The notes under the pieces: generated by a model | Databases searched by the model: none | What the model saw: only the letters and a program-made list of their open reading frames with translations | Told to the model about the DNA's origin: nothing | Translations under genes and position numbers: made by a program | Shown here: positions 7,467 to 16,002 of the stretch, one piece after another | How the letters are laid out: every line of letters begins with the position of its first letter | Numbering within the stretch: the stretch's first letter is position 1 | Source of the DNA: an uncultured Candidatus Saccharibacteria bacterium | GTDB lineage: Bacteria > Patescibacteriota > Saccharimonadia > Saccharimonadales > Saccharimonadaceae | Direction: 5' to 3' | DNA: 49,460 bases | Assembly: GCA_938040655.1 (NCBI GenBank) | Contig: CALHZK010000001.1 | Coordinates: 1 to 49,460, forward strand

Positions 7467-8021
7467 ATGTTTGACACCCAACCGTACGAAGACAAAATGA
7501 CACAGGTACTGCAGCACTTACAGGATGAGCTAAAAAAAGTCAGGACCGGCCGCGCTCACGCGGGCATGCTAGAGGGAGTGATGGTCGAGGCGTACGGTGT
7601 GAAAATGCCGCTCAATCAGGTCGCAAACGTCACAGCGCCGGAAGCACAGCTCTTGGTGGTGACACCGTTTGACCCGAGCAATATTACGGCTATTACCACA
7701 GCAATTCGTGATAATCAGGGGCTAGGTTTTAACCCGTCAGATGATGGCCGGGTGGTACGGGTGCCCGTGCCGGCGCTGACCGAGGAGCGGCGCCATCAGT
7801 TGGTCAAGCAGGTGAGCGAGAAGATAGAAGAGGCGCGGATCGCCCTGCGGACAATTCGCCAAGAAGCTCTCAAAGAAGCGAAGCGGATGAAAGAGGCCAA
7901 AGAGCTGGGTGAGGACGATGTCAAACGAGTCGAGAAAGAAGTCGATAGCCTGATGAGCACTATGCACGACCAAGTCGAGGCAATCTTTAAAGCCAAAGAG
8001 AAAGATGTATTGACGGTCTGA
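7467..8021 (+). CDS. frr: ribosome recycling factor
   Basis: RRF splits post-termination ribosomes together with EF-G. The 184-residue length and the motifs are standard: LKKVRTGRAHAGMLEG near the N-terminus, PLNQVANVTAPEAQ, and the C-terminal helix with VEKEVDSLMSTMHDQVEAIFKAKEKDVLTV-type ending. GGAGG precedes the ATG. The stop overlaps the uppS start (TGATG), so the two are translationally coupled. Confidence 0.98.
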   Translation: MFDTQPYEDKMTQVLQHLQDELKKVRTGRAHAGMLEGVMVEAYGVKMPLNQVANVTAPEAQLLVVTPFDPSNITAITTAIRDNQGLGFNPSDDGRVVRVPVPALTEERRHQLVKQVSEKIEEARIALRTIRQEALKEAKRMKEAKELGEDDVKRVEKEVDSLMSTMHDQVEAIFKAKEKDVLTV

Positions 8022-8746
8022 TGGGGCGGCAGGTTTCAGAGCACGAAAGCATAGTCCGCGCCGAGGCAGTGCCACGCCATATTGGCTTCATCGTCGATGG
8101 TAATCGCCGCTGGGCCAAACGGCACGGCCTGCCCGCATATGAGGGGCATTTGGCGGGTTATAACGCGCTGAAGGATGTCTTGCTAGAGACGCTGCACCGT
8201 GGGGTCAGGTATGCTAGCGCCTATGTGTTTAGCACCGAGAACTGGAAGCGATCTCAAGAGGAAGTTGGTCATTTGATGTCGCTCTTTTTGAAAATTCTTG
8301 AGTCAGACGTCGCCCTCTTTTTGCAGCACCAGGTACGCCTCCGTGTCATTGGGTCGCGCCAGGGGCTATCCGAGACGCTGCAGCAGGCAATTCACCGCGC
8401 CGAGGAGCAAACTGCTCACTTGACAGACGGCGAGCTGTTGCTTTGCCTGAACTACGGTGGTCAGTTAGAGATCGCTGATGCCTGCCGCCAGATTATCCAA
8501 GAGGGTATCGCAGCTGACCAGGTGACACCGGAATTGATTGGGCAGCGGCTGTATGCACCAGAGGTGCCTCCATGTGACCTGATTGTCAGGACAAGCGGTG
8601 AGCAACGACTGAGTAATTTCATGCTGTGGCGGGCGGCCTATAGCGAGCTGTATTTTATCGATAAAAACTGGCCAGACATGACCACTGCTGATGTCGACAC
8701 GATTTTGGCAGAATATGCGACGCGACACCGTCGGTTGGGGGCGTAA
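8021..8746 (+). CDS. uppS: undecaprenyl diphosphate synthase (cis-prenyltransferase)
   Basis: Builds the C55 lipid carrier for peptidoglycan from isopentenyl diphosphate. The active-site block HIGFIVDGNRRWAKRHG has the catalytic Asp at residue 26; FSTENWKRS and RTSGEQRLSNFMLWRAAYSE are the other conserved blocks. Length of 241 is normal. It is coupled to frr by a one-base overlap and followed after three bases by the site-2 protease gene. The usual next genes cdsA and dxr are absent here. Its substrate must come from a pathway not visible in the window or from the host. Confidence 0.97.
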   Translation: MGRQVSEHESIVRAEAVPRHIGFIVDGNRRWAKRHGLPAYEGHLAGYNALKDVLLETLHRGVRYASAYVFSTENWKRSQEEVGHLMSLFLKILESDVALFLQHQVRLRVIGSRQGLSETLQQAIHRAEEQTAHLTDGELLLCLNYGGQLEIADACRQIIQEGIAADQVTPELIGQRLYAPEVPPCDLIVRTSGEQRLSNFMLWRAAYSELYFIDKNWPDMTTADVDTILAEYATRHRRLGA

Positions 8747-8749
8747 ACG

Positions 8750-9916
8750 ATGTTGGTAACGCTGGCAGGGGTGTTGATCGGTTTGGCTATCTTGGTGATG
8801 CTCGTGGTAGTGCATGAGCTTGGCCATGCCTTGGTCGCCAAGCGTCATGGCGTGGTGGTTGAGGAGTTTGGTATCGGGTTCCCGCCGCGGGCCAAAAAAT
8901 GGCAACCAGCTCAGAGCTTTTTGGGCAAGAAGGTCGTCTTTAGCCTCAACTGGTTGCCGCTGGGTGGTTTTGTCCGCCTCAAAGGTGAGTATGATGCCGC
9001 TCGTGGTCAGGGTAGCTATGGCAGTGCCTCCTTTTGGGTGAAGACGAAGATCCTGCTTGCAGGGGTGGCGATGAATTGGTTGACTGCGGTGGTGCTCTTC
9101 ACTGTGTTAGCGTTGGTTGGCATGCCGAAGCTACTGCCTCACCAGGTGACGCTGCCGTTTGATACTGTTGTGTCACGGGCACCGCTGACGGTGATGCAGC
9201 TACAGGCAGATTCGCCAGCTGCCAAAAGTGGCCTCAAAAAGGGTGATCAGCTGATCTCAATCAACCACACGCCCGTCACTACTGCTAACGACTTGCGCCA
9301 GCTCACCGAGCGGCTAAAAGGCCAGACGGTGACAGTGCGCTATAGCCGGCAGGGCAGCCAACAGCAAATTACCACCACGCTCAATACGCCACAGCAGGCG
9401 CAGCGGCAGGGCTATTTGGGGGTGGTGTCTGGCCAGCCGGAGACGATTCGTAGCACTTGGTCAGCACCACTTGCTGGCGTGGCAACAACTGGCCAGCTGA
9501 CCTATGAGACGGTCAAGGGATTGGGTGATACGCTCTCCAAGACGTGGACCGGCCTTGTCGGCCAATTTTCTGGCTCACCCGCTGCCACGCAGGCGGCCCG
9601 CGCCGATCTGGCGTCTGCCGGCAAGAATGTAGCTGGGCCGATTCAGATTCTGGGTGTCTTATTTCCTTCGGTGATCGATGCTGGCTGGACCCAAGTTGTG
9701 TTGCTGGCGGCGATTATTTCGCTGACATTGGCGGTGATGAATATTTTGCCGATCCCGGCGCTCGATGGTGGCCGCTGGTTCACTATGGCCGGGTTCCGCC
9801 TCTTCAGGAAAGAATTGACACAGCGGCGCGAGGAGATCGTCCAGACGGTCGGTTTGTTATTACTTTTATTACTCACATTGGTGGTGACCTACAATGATAT
9901 CAAGAAATTCTTCTAA
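8750..9916 (+). CDS. rseP: RIP metalloprotease RseP / site-2 protease
   Basis: Intramembrane zinc protease that cleaves transmembrane segments of anti-sigma factors or signal-peptide remnants. HELGH at residues 22-26 lies in the first membrane helix; the second zinc-ligand motif is ILPIPALDGGRW near the C-terminus. A PDZ domain lies in between (ADSPAAKSGLKKGDQLISINH). There are about four membrane segments, and the length is 388 residues. The position after uppS matches the classical cluster. The last 23 bases overlap the next gene, a second intramembrane protease. Confidence 0.95.
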   Translation: MLVTLAGVLIGLAILVMLVVVHELGHALVAKRHGVVVEEFGIGFPPRAKKWQPAQSFLGKKVVFSLNWLPLGGFVRLKGEYDAARGQGSYGSASFWVKTKILLAGVAMNWLTAVVLFTVLALVGMPKLLPHQVTLPFDTVVSRAPLTVMQLQADSPAAKSGLKKGDQLISINHTPVTTANDLRQLTERLKGQTVTVRYSRQGSQQQITTTLNTPQQAQRQGYLGVVSGQPETIRSTWSAPLAGVATTGQLTYETVKGLGDTLSKTWTGLVGQFSGSPAATQAARADLASAGKNVAGPIQILGVLFPSVIDAGWTQVVLLAAIISLTLAVMNILPIPALDGGRWFTMAGFRLFRKELTQRREEIVQTVGLLLLLLLTLVVTYNDIKKFF

Positions 9917-10712
9917 ACGTCATCTGCCTCAGCGCTGGTGGTACTGCCTGCTACTGCCAGCCTGGACCTATGCGGCCTTCTTTTTGGCGCAGTGGCTAGT
10001 GGTCGGTTGCCTGCATGGGCTAAAAGCACTTGGTGTATCATTTCAGGCGGTCAACCAGACTGTCTATGGTGCGGTGGTGTCAGTGGTGGTGTATGTCATC
10101 AGCTTGGTGCTCGTGGTCGGCGTGCCAATGTGGCTATTTGGTCGCCGGACGACCGCCCGAGATCTCGGAGTAGATAGTCGGCCAGCCTGGCCAGATATCT
10201 TACTAGCACCCCTCGCGGTTGTCGCATACTTTATTTGTTCAAGTCTCGTGATGATGCTGGCGGTTCGGTTTTTGCAGGTTGATACGCAGGTCCAACAGCA
10301 GCTACCATTTCACCCACAGATGGTCACGAGTCAGTGGGATCTTGTGTGGATTTTTGTGACCCTCGTGGTCATGGCGCCACTGGCTGAGGAGCTTTTGTTC
10401 CGGGGGTATTTGTATGGCAAGTTGCGCAAAGTGACGCCAATTTGGTTGGCTATCGCTTTGACGAGTTTGCTCTTTGGGGCGGCCCATTTGTGGGCTGGCC
10501 CGGGCTCGTCGCAGTTGCAGTGGGCTGTGGTGATCGACACCTGTGTCTTGAGCGCCTTTTTGTGTGTCACCCGCGAATATACCGGTGCGCTATGGACAAG
10601 CGTGTTGCTCCATGCCAGCAAGAATGGGCTGGCCTTTTATCTGCTGTATATGAGTCCAGATCTAGTGAGGCAACTTAAGCAAGTGAGTATGATTTTAGGA
10701 GGAGGAATCTAG
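9894..10712 (+). CDS. CPBP-family intramembrane metalloprotease (Abi/Rce1-like)
   Basis: A polytopic membrane protein of 272 residues. The CPBP motif 1 (EELLFRG, the EExxxR signature) and motif 2 (FGAAHLW, zinc-binding His) are visible. The family includes the CAAX-prenyl protease Rce1 and bacterial self-immunity proteins; substrates of most bacterial members are unknown. It starts inside the end of rseP in another frame (23-base overlap) and ends two bases before proS, in the slot where cdsA/dxr/rseP neighbours are usually found. Placement next to rseP suggests a shared membrane-proteolysis or envelope role, which is inference. Confidence 0.9.
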   Translation: MISRNSSKRHLPQRWWYCLLLPAWTYAAFFLAQWLVVGCLHGLKALGVSFQAVNQTVYGAVVSVVVYVISLVLVVGVPMWLFGRRTTARDLGVDSRPAWPDILLAPLAVVAYFICSSLVMMLAVRFLQVDTQVQQQLPFHPQMVTSQWDLVWIFVTLVVMAPLAEELLFRGYLYGKLRKVTPIWLAIALTSLLFGAAHLWAGPGSSQLQWAVVIDTCVLSAFLCVTREYTGALWTSVLLHASKNGLAFYLLYMSPDLVRQLKQVSMILGGGI

Positions 10713-10714
10713 CG

Positions 10715-11977
10715 ATGCGAATGAGCCAATTGTGGACCAAAACATCCAAAACTGCACCCAGTGACGAAGTGTCGAAGAATGCCCAGTTGTTGATTCGGGC
10801 TGGCTTTGTCTATAAGGAAATGGCTGGTGTCTACGCCTACTTGCCACTTGGTGTGCGGGTGCTCGAGCGGATCAAGCAGATTATTCGGCAAGAGATGGCG
10901 GCGCTGGGTAGCCAAGAGATTGCCATGACGACGCTGCAGCACAAAGACGTCTGGCAGACAACTGGTCGATGGGATGACCAGCTCGTTGATATCTGGTTCA
11001 AAACACAGCTGAAAGATGGGACAGCGATCGGTCTGGGCTGGAGCCACGAAGAGCCAATTGTACAGATGCTGCGGCAGTTTATGCATAGCTACAAAGATAT
11101 GCCGGTCAGCGTATACCAGATCCAAACAAAGCTGCGCAATGAACTGCGGGCCAAGAGTGGTATTATGCGGGGCCGGGAGTTCATCATGAAGGATATGTAC
11201 TCATTCCACACGTGCAAGGAGGACCTCGATGCCTACTACCAGCGAGTGATCGCCGCCTATCAGCGCTGCTATGACCGGCTAGGGATTGGCCACGACACGT
11301 ATGTGACGTTTGCGAGCGGCGGCGCTTTCACCCAATTTAGCCATGAATTTCAGACGGTCTGTTCGGCTGGTGAGGATTATATTTACCTCCATCGCCCGAC
11401 CCACACGGCGATCAACGAGGAAGTGCTGGCACAGGCGACTCGCCAGCTTGGCATCCCGCAGCATGAGCTCGAGCGGGTCAAGACCGCAGAGGTCGGTAAT
11501 ATCTTTAATTTTGGTCGTCAAAAAACTGACGATATGGGGCTTTATGTGACAGACCAGCAGGGGCAGCGGCAGTCGATTTTTATGGGTTCATATGGGATCG
11601 GTGTGTCTCGCGTGATGGGGGTGATTGTCGAGAAGTTTGCTGACGAAAAGGGGCTGGTGTGGCCCGCAGCGGTTGCACCATATACCTTTCAGCTGGTAGC
11701 GATCGGCCAGGAGGGTAGCGCGCTGGCTGACCAGCTCTACGACGAGATGACGGCGGCCGGTGTGGCGGTATTGTACGATGACCGGGCGGAGCGGCCAGGT
11801 GTCAAATTTGCTGACGCCGAGCTGATGGGGGCGCCATGGCGGCTGGTGATCAGTGATCGAGCGCTGAAGAGTGATGGGTTATTTGAGCTTGTTGAACGCT
11901 CGACTGGTGAGATACGGCGGCTCCCGCTGGCGTCGCTCCGTGAGTTTATGCACCAGCAGCGCCAGCTTGACAGCTGA
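10715..11977 (+). CDS. proS: prolyl-tRNA synthetase lacking the editing insertion
   Basis: Class II synthetase charging tRNA-Pro. Motif 1 (AGVYAYLPLGVRVLERI), motif 2 (QTKLRNELRAKSGIMRGREFIMKD) and motif 3 (FMGSYGIGVSRVMGVI) are clear, with an anticodon-binding domain after residue about 320. It is only 420 residues, whereas the common bacterial type is about 570. The INS editing domain that removes Ala-tRNA-Pro, normally between motifs 2 and 3, is missing, as in alpha-proteobacterial and mitochondrial enzymes. AGGAGGAGG lies about ten bases before the chosen ATG; a second ATG two codons later is possible. It closes the frr operon. Confidence 0.97.
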   Translation: MRMSQLWTKTSKTAPSDEVSKNAQLLIRAGFVYKEMAGVYAYLPLGVRVLERIKQIIRQEMAALGSQEIAMTTLQHKDVWQTTGRWDDQLVDIWFKTQLKDGTAIGLGWSHEEPIVQMLRQFMHSYKDMPVSVYQIQTKLRNELRAKSGIMRGREFIMKDMYSFHTCKEDLDAYYQRVIAAYQRCYDRLGIGHDTYVTFASGGAFTQFSHEFQTVCSAGEDYIYLHRPTHTAINEEVLAQATRQLGIPQHELERVKTAEVGNIFNFGRQKTDDMGLYVTDQQGQRQSIFMGSYGIGVSRVMGVIVEKFADEKGLVWPAAVAPYTFQLVAIGQEGSALADQLYDEMTAAGVAVLYDDRAERPGVKFADAELMGAPWRLVISDRALKSDGLFELVERSTGEIRRLPLASLREFMHQQRQLDS

Positions 11978-11996
11978 GTCGGCAGCTTGCTATACT
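11967..11996 (+). promoter_or_regulatory. promoter of greA
   Basis: TTGACA (11967-11972), 18-base spacer ending in TGc, TATACT (11991-11996). It overlaps the end of proS. The leader of roughly 85 bases before the greA ATG is unusually long for this window; it carries GAGGGAG near the start codon and no fold I can identify. Confidence 0.6.
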
Positions 11997-12089
11997 CAGA
12001 AAGTTTCGCACGAGAACGTAGATAATGATACAGGGAACGCTATATGTAGGGGTCCTGTCAGGTAAAGTAACACTAGTGAGGGAGATATC

Positions 12090-12545
12090 ATGAATAAAAC
12101 ATATCAAATTACTGAGGCTGGTCGGCACGAGCTCACAGAAGAGCTGGCGACACTGAAGAACCAGCGCGGGGCAGTGGCGGAGAAGATCGCAGCCGCTCGT
12201 GACTTTGGTGATTTAAGCGAGAATGCGGAGTATGACGCAGCACGAGAGGAGCAGGGGCTCCTCGAGACCAGGATCGCCGAGATAGAGGATATTCTGCAGT
12301 ATGCAGTGATCATTAAGCCGTCAGATGCCTCGGTGGTTGGTTTGGGCAGTACAGTTGAGCTGACATCGGCCGATAAGACGGTCGTTTACACAGTGGTCGG
12401 GCCGGTCGAGGCGGACCCGCTGCAGGGGAAGATATCTGATGAGTCACCGATCGGCAAAGAGTTGATCGGCAAAAAGGTTGGCGACCAAGTGACGATCATC
12501 ACGCCAAAAGCCGAGATCGTCTACACGGTGGCGGCACTACATTGA
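12090..12545 (+). CDS. greA: transcription elongation factor GreA
   Basis: Stimulates transcript cleavage by backtracked RNA polymerase. The N-terminal coiled coil carries the acidic tip DFGDLSENAEYDAAREEQ with the two catalytic acidic residues, followed by the FKBP-like C-terminal domain (SPIGKELIGKKVGDQV). Length of 151 is slightly short of the usual 158. It has its own promoter and precedes lysS, a common neighbour of greA in bacteria. Confidence 0.97.
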   Translation: MNKTYQITEAGRHELTEELATLKNQRGAVAEKIAAARDFGDLSENAEYDAAREEQGLLETRIAEIEDILQYAVIIKPSDASVVGLGSTVELTSADKTVVYTVVGPVEADPLQGKISDESPIGKELIGKKVGDQVTIITPKAEIVYTVAALH

Positions 12546-12595
12546 CGAGCGTCTAAGTATGAAATGGACTCGCCATATGCATCGGCGCTGTCTGC

Positions 12596-12601
12596 TATAA
12601 T
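12596..12601 (+). promoter_or_regulatory. extended -10 promoter of lysS (leaderless)
   Basis: TGcTATAAT with the hexamer at 12596-12601; nine bases separate it from the ATG at 12611. No ribosome site between box and start codon. Confidence 0.6.
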
Positions 12602-12610
12602 GAGAACATT

Positions 12611-14116
12611 ATGGCCACATTACGCGATTACCGAGACGAACGATTACGAAAGTTAGCAACTCTACGCCAGTTGGGGATTGACCCGTACCCGGCACATTCT
12701 CGCCGTACTCACTGCTGTGCTGAAGTGATCGCCACCTACGACGAGCTAGCTGGGCACCAGGTGGTAGTGGCGGGGCGTATTGTATCGATTCGTAGCTTTG
12801 GTAAGTTGGCCTTCATCACCTTGCGCGATCAGTCAGGCGAGCTGCAGCTGTATTTGCAGCGTGACGAGGTCGCAGAGCTCGATGCTAGCCGCGGCATACT
12901 TGGCATGAAGCAGCTGAAGCTGCTGGATAGCGGTGACTTTATCGAGGCAAGCGGTGTGATGATGACCACGCAAACTGGCCAAAAGTCAGTCGGCGTGCGT
13001 GAACTACGATTGCTGACTAAATCGCTACGGCCCTTGCCCGAGAAGCTCGAGAATAAAGAAGAGCGTTTTCGCCGCCGCTACGTTGACATGAACGTCAACC
13101 CAGAAGTGCGCCAGCGGTTTATTCGTCGCAGTAAGTTTTGGAAGGCGACGCGTGATTATCTAAACAGCCACGGCTTTATCGAGGTTAACGTGCCGGTGTT
13201 GGAACATACGACCGGCGGGGCTGATGCCAACCCGTTCGTGACCCATATGGACGCCCTGGCTGGCCAGCAATTTTATCTGCGGATCAGCCACGAGCTACCA
13301 CTAAAGCGCCTGATCGGCGCTGGGTTTGAGAAGGTGTATGACCTCGGCCCGCGGTTTCGCAATGAGAATTATTCCGATGAGCACCTGCCAGAGCACATCG
13401 CCATGGAGTGGTACGCGGCCTATTGGGATTGGCAAGCTGGTATGCGCTTCATGGAGGCGATGTACAAAGAAGTATTAGAGAAGACTTTTGGTACACTGCA
13501 GTTTCAGCTAGGCCGGTTCACGGTGGATATGAGCGGCGAATGGGAAGTCTGGGATTATGCCGAGGTGATCAAGACGCAGTATGGAATTGATGTATATAAT
13601 ACCACGATTGATGAGGTGGCTGCCACGCTGAAAGCGCATGGTTTGGAGGTGGAGAAGACCGATTCCATCCCGCGTGGTATTGATAAGTTGTGGAAGAATA
13701 TCCGCAAAGATGTGGCAGGGCCCGTCTGGCTGGTCAACACGCCGAAGTTTATCTCGCCGCTTGCCAAGACTAATCCTGATCGCCCACAGACAGTGGAGCG
13801 GTTCCAGCCAGTGATTGCCGGCAGCGAGCTTGGCAATGGCTTTAGCGAGTTGAATGACCCGATTGATCAGCTCAACCGCTTTGTGGAGCAGCAGCAGATG
13901 CGCGACGCCGGTGATGATGAGGCGATGATGCTGGATATCGATTATGTCGAGATGCTCGAGTACGGTATGCCGCCGGCCTGTGGCTGGGGGTACTCTGAGC
14001 GGGTATTTTGGATTTTTGAGGGTGTGACCGCCCGCGAGGGTGTGCCGTTCCCGCAGCTGAAGAGTGAAATCGACGAGACGACTCGGGCGATATACCCCGA
14101 TGTACCACTAGCATAA
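12611..14116 (+). CDS. lysS: lysyl-tRNA synthetase, class II
   Basis: Charges tRNA-Lys. N-terminal OB-fold anticodon domain (VVVAGRIVSIRSFGKLAFITLRDQSG pattern), then RRRYVDMNVNPEVRQRFIRR, class II motif 2 (LGPRFRNENYSDEHLPEH) and the block GSELGNGFSELNDPIDQLNRF typical of LysRS. Motif 3 is unusual: the canonical GLGIGIDRL is replaced by GWGYSERVFW, keeping the Arg, and the end reads AREGVPFPQLKSE. Length of 501 is normal. The mRNA is predicted leaderless. It converges with the next gene; no terminator hairpin is seen between them. Confidence 0.95.
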   Translation: MATLRDYRDERLRKLATLRQLGIDPYPAHSRRTHCCAEVIATYDELAGHQVVVAGRIVSIRSFGKLAFITLRDQSGELQLYLQRDEVAELDASRGILGMKQLKLLDSGDFIEASGVMMTTQTGQKSVGVRELRLLTKSLRPLPEKLENKEERFRRRYVDMNVNPEVRQRFIRRSKFWKATRDYLNSHGFIEVNVPVLEHTTGGADANPFVTHMDALAGQQFYLRISHELPLKRLIGAGFEKVYDLGPRFRNENYSDEHLPEHIAMEWYAAYWDWQAGMRFMEAMYKEVLEKTFGTLQFQLGRFTVDMSGEWEVWDYAEVIKTQYGIDVYNTTIDEVAATLKAHGLEVEKTDSIPRGIDKLWKNIRKDVAGPVWLVNTPKFISPLAKTNPDRPQTVERFQPVIAGSELGNGFSELNDPIDQLNRFVEQQQMRDAGDDEAMMLDIDYVEMLEYGMPPACGWGYSERVFWIFEGVTAREGVPFPQLKSEIDETTRAIYPDVPLA

Positions 14117-14175
14117 GCAGGTGGAAAACGACGATAGTCAAGTGGGTGGGTGAAAAGTGTACGAAGCATACTGTG

Positions 14176-15888
14176 TTACTCTCGTGGCTGCAACCCAACT
14201 TTGCGACTCTTCGTGCGACTGAGGCGGTCGCGGGAGCGGTATACAATGCTCCCACTAATGATGCTCACCAGTGCGATCAGCAAGAATAGCCACGACGGCA
14301 GCTCGTCACCGGCCAAGGAGGAGCTCAAGGTATTGCCAAGTTGGCGGCTTGGGGTTGCTGCTGGGCGCTCATCAGTCCGGCATTCTGACCAGATAGCGTC
14401 TGGGTAGGCTGTCGCCAGCAAATACCAGGCAGTTGACGCGACCGAGTAGGCATTTGTCATTTGGTTGGCGGTATCGACATCGGTGACATACAACCAGGCA
14501 CCATGAGAGTTTTGGGCTGGAGCGGCATCTTGGACGGTGGTTTGAGCCTGCTTTTTTTGCCCGGCGATGTTGTAGGCGTGCGTGACGCCAAAGGTCCCCT
14601 CGAGCCAGACGGTTGGTGTGTACGTGCCGGTCAGATAGGGGGTGAAACCCTTGGTGCTGCCACGACTAAGGGTAAAGTGGCGGCTATAGGATAGGGCAGC
14701 TTCGGCCTTGTCGTATTGGCCAGTGGCCTGGAGGAAGATTGACCCCCAGCTGGCGGTATCGAGCGCTTTGTTGTGGTCGCCGAGGCCTTGGTCGAAGCGG
14801 TGCTCAGCGGTGTTCCAGAGCTTTTCGGTGATAGCCTTGGCTAGCGCATCAGCCTCTTGGCGGTAACTGTCGTTTTTGAACACTCGGGCAGCCCGCTCGA
14901 AGACATGCCAAAGGTCGGTATTATGCTCGGTGGAGTGCCATGTGATCTCAAATGGTTTGGCTGCATCGTCGTCGCGCAGATTGGTGCCGCCACGATAGAG
15001 CCCAGCGCCAGGGCCGGTGGTAGTTTTTTTGCTTTGCACCCACTGAAATGCCCGCTGGATAGCCTGGTTGACATTATTGATATTGCCATAGCGCTCTTGA
15101 TAGCGAATCAGGGCGTAGAGTGCAAAGGCGATACCGCCGGTATAATAGCGAGGCTGCACTAACTGAGGGTTGAGCTGATGAGCGCTCGAGGGAAAAGCAC
15201 CTTGTGATTGGCCACTAGTCACCTGAATTGATATAAGGCCGGCTGCCAGTTTATCGGCCATCGCTTTGTCGTCTGCGCCGATTGCCACGAGCAGCGCGAG
15301 AGCTTGGTCGTAGGTGAACGAGTAATGGGCGCGGCGCGTATCGTAGCCATCTTGGCCAGGGGAGAACTCATACGAGCGGATGAGGCCGCTCAATGTAGGC
15401 TCAAAGTACTCAGCCAGCACCTTGCCGGTGCGAGTATTCACCAGGCGGAGTAGTTTGTGGCCTTTTTTGGAATTTGGAAACCGAAAGGTCTGACTGGCCG
15501 TTGCCGGCTGCCGGCCAGTGAGATAAAGTGTGTCAGTAAATGCATAGGACTCAATAGACAGGTCGCTGTACGCTGGCTTGGCAGCGTGCTGACTCAGCTG
15601 AAACGACCCCTTGAGCTCACCAGTGTAATCGTACCCATAAGCTGCTTGCATGGTGATTGTGCTGCCATCGCCTGCTTGGCGGAGAGGCTGCATCATCGCA
15701 CGAAGATGGTCGAGAGCCCGCTTCGCTCGGTTTTTGTCGTCAGCTGTGCGCAGGGGTGTTGCTTTGAACTGTTTGGTGCGAGGGTCGCAGACGCTTGGTT
15801 TGGGGGTTGCCGCCGCCGGCTGATATGCCGCAATAGCTACTCCTACCGCTGATACGAGCACACCAACACTGATGCTAATTCGCTTCAC
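14176..15888 (-). CDS. secreted, membrane-anchored helical-toroid (six-hairpin glycosidase-like) protein
   Basis: A 570-residue protein starting at GTG (with TAGGAGAG upstream). An N-terminal signal segment (ISISVGVLVSAVGVAIAAY) is followed by a large extracellular region with repeated helical hairpins, then a C-terminal membrane segment (LPSWLFLLIALVSIISGSIVY) and a basic tail (RSRDRLSRTKSRK), so it is anchored with its body outside. The block WHSTEHNTDLWHVFERAA is characteristic of bacterial six-hairpin glycosidase-like proteins, and SYDQAL-type and GGIAFALYALIRYQER segments fit an alpha/alpha toroid. It may act on a polysaccharide, but catalytic residues cannot be assigned. Divergent from the DUF2207 gene; both encode surface proteins. 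Confidence 0.75.
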   Translation of the reverse strand: MKRISISVGVLVSAVGVAIAAYQPAAATPKPSVCDPRTKQFKATPLRTADDKNRAKRALDHLRAMMQPLRQAGDGSTITMQAAYGYDYTGELKGSFQLSQHAAKPAYSDLSIESYAFTDTLYLTGRQPATASQTFRFPNSKKGHKLLRLVNTRTGKVLAEYFEPTLSGLIRSYEFSPGQDGYDTRRAHYSFTYDQALALLVAIGADDKAMADKLAAGLISIQVTSGQSQGAFPSSAHQLNPQLVQPRYYTGGIAFALYALIRYQERYGNINNVNQAIQRAFQWVQSKKTTTGPGAGLYRGGTNLRDDDAAKPFEITWHSTEHNTDLWHVFERAARVFKNDSYRQEADALAKAITEKLWNTAEHRFDQGLGDHNKALDTASWGSIFLQATGQYDKAEAALSYSRHFTLSRGSTKGFTPYLTGTYTPTVWLEGTFGVTHAYNIAGQKKQAQTTVQDAAPAQNSHGAWLYVTDVDTANQMTNAYSVASTAWYLLATAYPDAIWSECRTDERPAATPSRQLGNTLSSSLAGDELPSWLFLLIALVSIISGSIVYRSRDRLSRTKSRKVGLQPRE

Positions 15889-15932
15889 CTGACTCTCCTA
15901 AGGGGTATCGCTGCCATTGACTTTATGAGGAA

Positions 15933-15961
15933 AGTATAGCATAGTCTGCCTATTAGTGCAA
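15933..15961 (-). promoter_or_regulatory. promoter of the helical-toroid gene
   Basis: Minus strand: TTGCAC (15961-15956), 17-base spacer ending in TGc, TATACT (15938-15933). The leader of about 40 bases carries TAGGAGAG before the GTG at 15888. Confidence 0.6.
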
Positions 15962-15989
15962 TTGAGGCCTGAAGTGCTAGCAATTCTGT

Positions 15990-15995
15990 TATAAT
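15990..15995 (+). promoter_or_regulatory. extended -10 promoter of the DUF2207 gene (leaderless)
   Basis: TGtTATAAT with the hexamer at 15990-15995; seven bases before ATG 16003. Divergent from the 15888 gene. Confidence 0.6.
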
Positions 15996-16002
15996 AAGCG
16001 AT

